From NCBI GenBank assembly GCA_964438735.1, contig CAYTLW010000064.1, positions 1 to 41,295 on the forward strand: a stretch of 41,295 nucleotides of DNA, read 5' to 3'. Shown one piece after another: positions 8,913-16,200 of the stretch. Both the position numbers and the translations under genes were made by a program. The stretch's first letter is position 1. The number at the start of each line of letters is the position of its first letter. The stretch is from CAYTLW01 sp964438735. GTDB lineage: Bacteria > Myxococcota_A > UBA9042. Under the pieces are notes generated by a model. The model was not told where the DNA came from and made no database searches. It worked only from the letters and a program-made list of their open reading frames with translations.

Positions 8913-9898
8913 GCGAGCGGGTGCTGGTCACCGGTGGCGGCGGCTTCCTCGGCGGCGCGCTGGTCGATCGATTGCTGTCCGAAGGCCGGACCGTGCGTAG
9001 CCTGGCTCGCGGTCACTACCCCAGACTGGCCGAAAAGGGCGTGCAGGCCCTGCGCGGCGACCTGGCCGATGCGCAGGTGGTCATGGACGCGGTGGCCGGC
9101 TGCCAGGCCGTTTTTCACGTCGCCGCCAAGGCTGGCATCTGGGGCCCGGCCGAGCAATTTCACAGCGCCAACGTGGTCGGCACGAACAACGTCATCGCCG
9201 CCTGCCGCGCGCACGGTGTGGGCAAGCTCATCTACACCAGCACGCCCAGCGTGGTGCAACATGGCGGACCCATCGAAGGCGGCGACGAGTCCCTGCCCTA
9301 CGCCGACCCGCCGCTGACCGACTACGGCCGCACCAAGGCCATCGCCGAAGCCGCCGTGCTCGCCGCCAACGACGCCGAATTGAGCACGGTCGCCCTGCGC
9401 CCGCGCCTCATCTGGGGCCCCGGCGATACCCAGATCCTGCCGCGCATGGTCCAGCGCTCGCGCGCGGGACGTTTGCGCAAGGTCGGACCGGTGGATCCGC
9501 TCATCGACACCATCTACGTCGACAACGCCGTCGATGCCCACCTGCTGGCCTGGCAGAAACTGGCCCCGGACGCCGCCTGCGCCGGCAAGGCGTATTTCAT
9601 CACCCAGGGACAACCCATCGGCCTGTACGAGATGCTCGACGGCATGCTGGCAACGGCAGGCGAGCCGCCGGTGACTCGCTCGGTGCCGGTGTGGTTCGCC
9701 CGGACCGCGGGCGCCATCTTCGAGCCCATCTGGCGCCTGCTGGGCCGCGAAGACGACCCGCCCATGACGCGGTTTCTGGCGATCCAGTTGTCCACCGCGA
9801 ACTGGTTCGACATCAGCGCGGCGCGCCGGGACCTGGGCTACGAGCCGCTGGTGACCACGGCCGATGGGCTCCAAAAGATGTCAAGTGTCAATACCTGA
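8909..9898 (+). CDS. oleD: OleD: 2-alkyl-3-ketoalkanoate reductase (extended SDR)
   Basis: A 329-residue extended short-chain dehydrogenase. The nucleotide-binding motif GGGGFLG lies at 9-15, the active-site segment YTSTPSVV at 109-116 and the catalytic YGRTK at 139-143. OleD reduces the ketoacid from OleA to the 2-alkyl-3-hydroxy acid, using NADPH in characterised enzymes. The ATG at 8909 overlaps the oleC stop by four bases; the frame is open further upstream inside oleC, but the Rossmann start MSERVLVTGG fixes this start. It is the last gene of the operon, and its stop is only 6 bp from the convergent fibrinogen-like gene, so no separate terminator fits between them. Confidence 0.92.
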   Translation: MSERVLVTGGGGFLGGALVDRLLSEGRTVRSLARGHYPRLAEKGVQALRGDLADAQVVMDAVAGCQAVFHVAAKAGIWGPAEQFHSANVVGTNNVIAACRAHGVGKLIYTSTPSVVQHGGPIEGGDESLPYADPPLTDYGRTKAIAEAAVLAANDAELSTVALRPRLIWGPGDTQILPRMVQRSRAGRLRKVGPVDPLIDTIYVDNAVDAHLLAWQKLAPDAACAGKAYFITQGQPIGLYEMLDGMLATAGEPPVTRSVPVWFARTAGAIFEPIWRLLGREDDPPMTRFLAIQLSTANWFDISAARRDLGYEPLVTTADGLQKMSSVNT

Positions 9899-9904
9899 CC
9901 CTCT

Positions 9905-12163
9905 TCAGCGCACGTAGATCCGATAGGTCCAGTGCGGCTTATATGGCGGCCCTGCCTTCGAATCGCAGTTGCCACATTTACCGCCGCAACCGCCGTCGGT
10001 GCCGATCCAGGCGTAGCTGCCATTGCCCGGGCCGGAGCACCACAGGTTGCTGCTGGAGTTCACCCACAGCTCCACGTCTTTGTAACGATAGCAGTTATTG
10101 CCGACGCCACAGCTGTTCTCGTTCATCTGTGTACCGAGGCCGGGCTGGTTGTCGTCGCCCTGCTTGGAGTAGCCGTTGACGCCCAGCCGCACGCGGTCAC
10201 CGTTGGGGTTGATCTTGCGATTGGATTGCAGGTGGGTGCCGTTGCGGATGACCGCCTCGTAGGCGTAGACGCCGGCCACCTGGGAGCCGAGCACGCTGAT
10301 GGTCTGGGTGGTGTTGTCGGGGGAGTGGAAGAAGCTGTCGAAGGTCTTGGCGGTCATCTTCCAGGCCTTCCAGCCGATGATGTTGCCGTTGGCGCCGGGC
10401 TCGGCGGTCTGGACCATGATGTCGTCGGCGACCAGCTGCCAGGCGGCGGGGCCCTTGTAGTCCTTGGTGAAGTGGTTGCTGTAGGTGCCGAACTCGGCGT
10501 CGCTCTGCCAGAACTTCTTGTTGGTGAACGAGACCACGTTGCCGTCGGCGGGGTTGACGTTCATGGCCAGGGTCCAGCCGCCGCCCTGGATGTCCATGTC
10601 GCAGTGCGCCTGGTAGGGCGGGGCGACGCCCTTGGCGCCGTCGTTGTCGAGCCAGTAGTCGCCGGTCTTGAGCGAGGGGTAGGCGTCGGCGATGGCCTTG
10701 CAGGAGAGCGCCGGGTTGGACTTGCTGCCGTCGGGCGAGACCAGGTTGAGGGTGAACCACTTCTTGCCGTTGCAGATCTTGAGCGACTTGCTGCTCTGGT
10801 CGACCCACATGAAGCCCAGGTTGGCCGCATCGCATGCTTCGGGCTCCTTGGCCGCCACGGGCAGGCGGAAGCCGTCGTTGACCAGCAGCTTGCCTTTGAC
10901 CTGAATCTTCTTGTTGCTGAGCGTCTGCAGCTGGATGCCCCAGCCGTTGATTTGCCCGTCGTTGGCGTTGTTTTTGAAGCCGGTATCCAGCACCTGCAGG
11001 CGCCAGGTGCCCTTGGGATTCTTGCCCGCCCAGGCCGCCAGGTCGCCCTTGACCGGCTTGTCCTTGCTCGGGAAGGTGCCCTTGATGGACGTACCTTTGC
11101 CGCCCTTGTCGTAGAGCACGTACTTGGTATTGGCCGCGTCGAAGAGCCAGACGGTCACCTTGGAGACGTCCGAGTTGCTGATGTCGAACCAGACGTCCAG
11201 CTTCTGGGCCAGGCCGATATCGGGCATGACCAGGGTGCTGCTGACGCCGGTGGGATCGTTATCCTTAATGGGTACGGCCTTGCTGATCTTCATCTCGTCG
11301 ACGAACTGGTTGGCGATGAGGCCGTTGCTGATCTCGTCGATGCCGTCGGGCGGCAGGTTGGCCGGGTCCATGGAGGGCACGCAGATCAGGGTGCCATCGG
11401 CGGCGATACCCTTGACCACCTCGCCCTTGACCTTGCAGGTGCCGGCGGGGGTCTTCAGGCCGGTCAGCTTGGAGCCGTCGCCGGCGAATGACGTCGCCGT
11501 GACGGTGTTGGCGGCGACGGTCTCGGCCTGCACCTTCTTGACCTTGAGGCCGTTGCCGCCCAGGTCCAGGTCCTGGTCGAACTTCATCTCGGCGACGGTG
11601 ACGCAGCCGGTGCATTGCAGGTCCAGGGCGGTCTCGGCGGGGCCGCCCTTGGTCTTGGCGCCGGCGTAGGTAAAGCCCACCTTGTCGGCGGTGATGCTGC
11701 CGGGCGCCAGGTGCTCGGCCTTGACGCAGCCGGTGCACTGCAGGCCATCCACGGAGGCGGCGCGCAGGGCGTAGGCGACCGAGCGCAGGCGTTGTCTGGG
11801 CAGCTCGGGATCGGGACTCACAGCCACGCCCAGCCAGGCGGTCTTCAGGCCCGCCAGGACTTCGGGTTTGAGCGGCGTATTGACGCCGATGTCCTGGGAG
11901 AAGTGGCCGCCGCTGACCAGCACCTTGACGTTGGGCTCGGACCAGACGGCCTTGCCCTTGGCCGGCGCGTCGTAGAGCGAAAACGTCAGGTAGTAGGTGC
12001 CGTCGGCTGCCGGCCCGCCGCCGATGGCCTGCAGGGCACCGGTGACGGTCAGAGAGGTGGGCACGGCCGCCTCGGCGGGCTGCGCCACCAGGGCAAGTGC
12101 TGCGGCGAACGCAGCGCAGAAGAGGGCGGTCCCGATCGAACGGGCGGGCGAGGTGCGGCGCAT
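9905..12163 (-). CDS. secreted P-domain / fibrinogen-like protein
   Basis: A 752-residue exported protein with a signal peptide (about 1-32, ending AEAA). An N-terminal beta-rich region to about 135 is followed by two copies of LQCTGCV (141-147 and 182-188). Residues about 290-415 resemble the proprotein-convertase P domain (LVMPDIG, GTWRLQVLDTG, INGWGI). From about 485 the C-terminus resembles a fibrinogen-related domain: YQAHCDMDIQGGGWTLAMNV at 517-536, then a Cys-rich end with ELWVNSSSNLWCS. Fibrinogen-related domains commonly bind glycans or acetylated ligands, so a surface or adhesive role is plausible but unproven; no catalytic domain is seen. The ATG at 12163 is chosen because GGAGG precedes it and the signal peptide starts here. 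The SCP2 gene lies 17 bp upstream. Confidence 0.75.
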   Translation of the reverse strand: MRRTSPARSIGTALFCAAFAAALALVAQPAEAAVPTSLTVTGALQAIGGGPAADGTYYLTFSLYDAPAKGKAVWSEPNVKVLVSGGHFSQDIGVNTPLKPEVLAGLKTAWLGVAVSPDPELPRQRLRSVAYALRAASVDGLQCTGCVKAEHLAPGSITADKVGFTYAGAKTKGGPAETALDLQCTGCVTVAEMKFDQDLDLGGNGLKVKKVQAETVAANTVTATSFAGDGSKLTGLKTPAGTCKVKGEVVKGIAADGTLICVPSMDPANLPPDGIDEISNGLIANQFVDEMKISKAVPIKDNDPTGVSSTLVMPDIGLAQKLDVWFDISNSDVSKVTVWLFDAANTKYVLYDKGGKGTSIKGTFPSKDKPVKGDLAAWAGKNPKGTWRLQVLDTGFKNNANDGQINGWGIQLQTLSNKKIQVKGKLLVNDGFRLPVAAKEPEACDAANLGFMWVDQSSKSLKICNGKKWFTLNLVSPDGSKSNPALSCKAIADAYPSLKTGDYWLDNDGAKGVAPPYQAHCDMDIQGGGWTLAMNVNPADGNVVSFTNKKFWQSDAEFGTYSNHFTKDYKGPAAWQLVADDIMVQTAEPGANGNIIGWKAWKMTAKTFDSFFHSPDNTTQTISVLGSQVAGVYAYEAVIRNGTHLQSNRKINPNGDRVRLGVNGYSKQGDDNQPGLGTQMNENSCGVGNNCYRYKDVELWVNSSSNLWCSGPGNGSYAWIGTDGGCGGKCGNCDSKAGPPYKPHWTYRIYVR

Positions 12164-12180
12164 GGCGGCCTCCGGGGGGA

Positions 12181-12492
12181 CTAACTGAGGATCTTGTTCA
12201 ACGTCATGGCATACATCATGCCGCCACTGACCTTGAGCTTGCCGGTCATGAAGAGCTGGGCGCCCGTGGTCTGGCCGGTTGCCATGGCGACGAAATCGCT
12301 GCCGGTGCAGTCGATGGTGCAGTCGACCGTGTCGCGGGTGCCTTCCTCGACGGTCTTGGCGCCGAGATCGACGACCCACTGACCGGCGTCATCGCCGCTG
12401 AGGTTGAACTGGTAGACGGTGGCGGCGGTGCCGTCAGAAGCGGCGACCTTGTCGGTGATCTGGCCTGCGAAGACCTCTTTGGCGGTGGGCAT
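12181..12492 (-). CDS. SCP2 sterol-binding domain protein
   Basis: A 103-residue stand-alone SCP2/sterol-carrier domain. It begins MPTAKEVFAGQI and ends with the family hallmark MTGKLKVSGGMMYAMTLNKIL. SCP2 domains bind sterols, acyl-CoAs or other lipids in a hydrophobic tunnel. The start at 12492 fits the usual N-terminus of this family; an in-frame ATG at 12552 would add 20 atypical residues. No signal peptide is seen, so it should be cytoplasmic. It lies between the ole operon and the FAS I locus but points away from the former and is not in an obvious operon with either. A role in carrying acyl-CoA or hydrocarbons is speculation. Confidence 0.85.
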   Translation of the reverse strand: MPTAKEVFAGQITDKVAASDGTAATVYQFNLSGDDAGQWVVDLGAKTVEEGTRDTVDCTIDCTGSDFVAMATGQTTGAQLFMTGKLKVSGGMMYAMTLNKILS

Positions 12493-12686
12493 GGGCTGGC
12501 TCCAAGTGATGGTTGGAACCGCAGGTTGGGACGTGTGGCGGGCCAGCGTCAAGTGGCGTATGGCAGCGCAGGATGGGGCGCCGGCGTCGCTGCTCCTGAC
12601 ACCCGGGTCGGTTCGCGCTAGCCTGCTACGGCATCGCCGGCGCTACCGAGCGAATTCCCGCCCGCCCGTCCGGCCTGGGAGACGCC

Positions 12687-13283
12687 ATGCATCCGACTCG
12701 ACGCCAACTCGTCCAGGCGCTGATGACCGCCCTGATCTGCGCCCTCGCCTTGCCCACCAGCGCCCAGATTCTCAAGGTCCCGGGCTGTCGGGGCAAGGTT
12801 GTCAAACCCGGCAAGCGCAAGGCCTGCGTGCAGTGCGTACAGCGCAAGCGACCGCACGCCTACTATCGCTCGGCCCGGGTGGGCAATCGCTGCCGCCCCG
12901 TGGCCGTGGGCACCGCCGCCAAGCCGCTCGGCGGGGCCGCTGCCATCAAGACCGTGGCCGGCTGCTCGAGCCGACTGCGCAAGCCGGCCAAGAAGGCCGC
13001 GTGCGTGTCCTGCCTGCGCCGTCCCCGCCCGCACGTCTTCTATGGTGCGGCCCGGGCCGGCAAACGGTGTCGCCTGCTGGTGGTCACGCCCGGAGCGGCG
13101 CGCAAGATCCAGAAGGTGCGCCGCAACGCGCCACCCAACGCCATCGTTGCCGTCGTCGGTTGCAACAACCGGGTGCGCAAGCCCAACAAGCGCAGGGCCT
13201 GCATCGCCTGCGTCAAGCGACCGCGCAAGCACTGGTTCTTCAAGGGCCGTCGGCCCGGCAAGCGCTGCGTGCTGGCCCGCTGA
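12687..13283 (+). CDS. secreted basic protein with three C-x12-C-x2-C-x18-C repeats
   Basis: A 198-residue protein with a signal peptide (hydrophobic about 10-25, ending PTSAQ). The mature part is very basic and built of three repeats with strictly conserved Cys spacing: Cys34/47/50/69, Cys93/106/109/128 and Cys159/172/175/194. Each repeat also keeps a KP-x2-K segment before the second Cys, a basic RxRxH segment, an aromatic pair (YY, FY or FF) and GxRC at the end. I do not recognise the family. The CxxC pairs could form disulfides or hold a metal; the Arg/Lys content would suit binding to nucleic acid, polysaccharide or lipid head groups. It is divergent from the SCP2 gene and convergent with the carboxylase gene (10-bp gap). 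Confidence 0.7.
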   Translation: MHPTRRQLVQALMTALICALALPTSAQILKVPGCRGKVVKPGKRKACVQCVQRKRPHAYYRSARVGNRCRPVAVGTAAKPLGGAAAIKTVAGCSSRLRKPAKKAACVSCLRRPRPHVFYGAARAGKRCRLLVVTPGAARKIQKVRRNAPPNAIVAVVGCNNRVRKPNKRRACIACVKRPRKHWFFKGRRPGKRCVLAR

Positions 13284-13293
13284 CGCGCCGGAC

Positions 13294-16200
13294 TCAGCTT
13301 GGCAGCGATCCTACCGATGGACTCGAAGGCGGGGCGCCGGCGGTCGGTCGACTGGCGCGGGACCGGACAGGTCCGCCCGTTCGGCGCGAGCCTGTGGAGT
13401 CGCCGTCGTCGTCCAGCGCAGCCCGCTGCAACACTTCGATCACCGCCGGCCGCAGACGAGCAGGCGGGATCACCGCGTCCAGGCTGCCCACCTCGACCGC
13501 TCGCTCCACCGTGTGGATGTCGTCGAACTGCCGCGCCACCTCGCCCTGGGCCCGCAACGTCGCATCGGATAGGGCCGCGTCCAGGGCCTCGCGCAGTCGC
13601 GGTCGGCGGCTCGCTGGCGCCTTGTCGAGCGCCTTCTTGGCGCCCAGCACGGCCGGATCCTTCTGGGCCAGCTGGCGGACCAGGCGCGGGAAGACCACCG
13701 CCGCCGCCGGCGCGCCGCCGATGACCGAGGCGTAGCTGCCCTCCAGGGCCAGGGCGTGCAGACCGGGATTGAGCGCCTTGGAGAAGACCACGTAGGCGCC
13801 GCCGTGATAGCGGCCGATGACCGCGAAGACGATGGGGCCGTCGAAGTTGACCACCGCTCGGCCGATCTCGGCGCCGTACTCCAGCTGCAGACGGCGCAGG
13901 GACTCCGGGCTGCCGTCAAAGCCGCTCAGGTTGGCCAGCACCACCACCGGGCGCTGACCGCTGGCGGCGTTCAGGGCGCGGGCCACCTTGCGCGAGCTGT
14001 TGGGGAAGAGGGTGCCGCCGGTCCAGGTCTCCGGGCCGTCCATGGGGATGCGACCGCGGCGGGTGAGCGGGCGGGACTCGATGCCGATGACCGTGGCCGG
14101 CTGGCCGCCCATGCGGGCCTCCCAGACGACCGCGGTGTCGGCGTCGGCCATGGCGCCGAAACGTTCGACGTGGCCGCCGTCGCCGTCGATGGTCGCGGCC
14201 ATCACGGCGCGGATGGAGAAGGGGCGCTTGCGACCGGGGTTGGTGGCGTCGTCGAAGATCTCGCCCACGGTGACGAAGTCCTCGCTGCCCTCGTAGGCAT
14301 GGTCCAGGATCGACCGCTGCACCGGGTCGCCGCTGAGGTGCGGCCGCGGGTGGCTCTCGCCGGCCACCACGTAGGTGTTGCGGTAGTGCTCGAAGAGGAT
14401 GGCGTAGGCATCGCCCAGGTCGCGGGCCTGGCACTGGCACTGGCCGTTGGGGCCCATGATGCGCGCGTAACCGCCGATGCCGCGCTCGTCCTCGGCGGCG
14501 ACGCTGCCGGAGTACTCCAGGGCCTTCTTGCCGGTGAGCACCATGGAGCCGGCCGGGGTCATGATGAGCATGCCGCGGCAGTGCATCAGCATGGTGGCCT
14601 CGGCGTTCCAGTAGGACTGCGCGCCGACGTTGACCGCCGCGACGATGACGTGGATGACGCCGCCGGATTGGGTGAACTCGATGATCCGACGCAGCACCCG
14701 GGCGGTCCAGTCCAGGTTCTCGGTGCCGCTGTCCATGGAGATCAGGGCACCGGCCGAGACCGGCAACCACTCCAGGGGAATGCCGCGTTCGGTGGCCAGG
14801 TCCAGGGCGGCGATGACGCGCCGACACTCCGGTTCGGCCAGGGCGCCCATGGCGCGGGTGGGATCCGAGGCGATCCAGACCCGCTCCATGCCCTCGGGAT
14901 GGCGCTCGGTGACATGGCTGACCAGGCCGACGACGACGCCGGCGCTGTTGCCGCCGCGGGGGCGCTCGGCCGGCACCAGAGCGCCCTGCTCGTCCAGGTC
15001 CAGCTCGACGAAGCTGCCCTCGATCATGTCCGGATGAGGCAGGCGATCGGCGGCTACACGTCCCTCGAGCATGCGGATGATCTCGTAGGGATAGGTGGCG
15101 CCCATGCGGCGCGAGCGGACCACGGCCATGGCGTAGGGCGTCATGGCCCGCAAGGGCAGCGGCGACGGCGTGCGCAGCTGTACATCGAGGCGGTGGCTGC
15201 CGGGGGTGGAGATGACCAGCTCGACCGGTCGCAATCCGGCGGGGCTGCGGTCGTCGCGGACCTGGGCGCGGACCACGACCTTCTGCAGGCCGGCGCCCCG
15301 GGCTGGCGCCTCCAGCTTGTGGGCGATGCGGGCCACGTCGCGGGCGCCCAGGTTGAGCACCGGTCGGACGTGGAAGGTCAGCCGATTCCAGTGGAAGCGG
15401 CGGCGCAGGGCGGTACCGGCCTGCACCTGACGGATGATGCGGATGCCCTCGAAGTAGGCCCGCTCGAACTCCCACAGGCGCTCGCCGGCGTCGTCGGCCT
15501 CCAGGTCATCGGGCACGTCGCGCAGCTCGGCGAAGACGAAGACCCGCTCGTCGCGGGCGTTGGCCCGGGCGCGGCCGCGGAAGGCGACCAGGTGTTCGGG
15601 CGCCTCCAGGCGCTGCAGCTCGAAGGCCTCCAGGCGCCACAGCTCGATGCGGCAGGCCGTCTCCGGGTGCAGACCGTGCAGGTCGTCCAGTTGCAGGCCG
15701 GTACCGATCACCTGCCAGGACAGGTGGCAAAGGGCAGCCTCGCCGCTGGTCCAGGAGACCGTCAGTCGAGCCAGCCGGTCGGCGGGCAACGAGCCGGCCT
15801 CCAGGCCCTCGATGGCGGCGGTGATGGCAGTTGGAGCCGGCTCTGCATCACCCGTCAGGGTGATCTCGACCACGCGACGAGACGCCGCGGGGCGCTCCTG
15901 CAGCAGGGTGGGCAGGGCGGCCAGGGCCTCGTCCAGGGTCTGAGCGAGGAGCAGGGTCACCGGGGTCTGGCCTTCGTGCAGCCCCATGGCGGCGTCGGCG
16001 GCGACCACGGGCCCGACGCGCCAGGCGCGTAGATCGGTGCACATGGCGCCGGCATAGAGGCGACGGAGGGCCGTCTCGGCGACCGAGAGCGCCCCCGCCG
16101 AGGTGCTGTCGGCCCGGCGCAACAGGGTGTGAAGGACGGGCTGGCGGGACTCGATCAGCTCCTCGACCCATTGCCGCGCATCGCTCGGCGGCGCGTCGTC

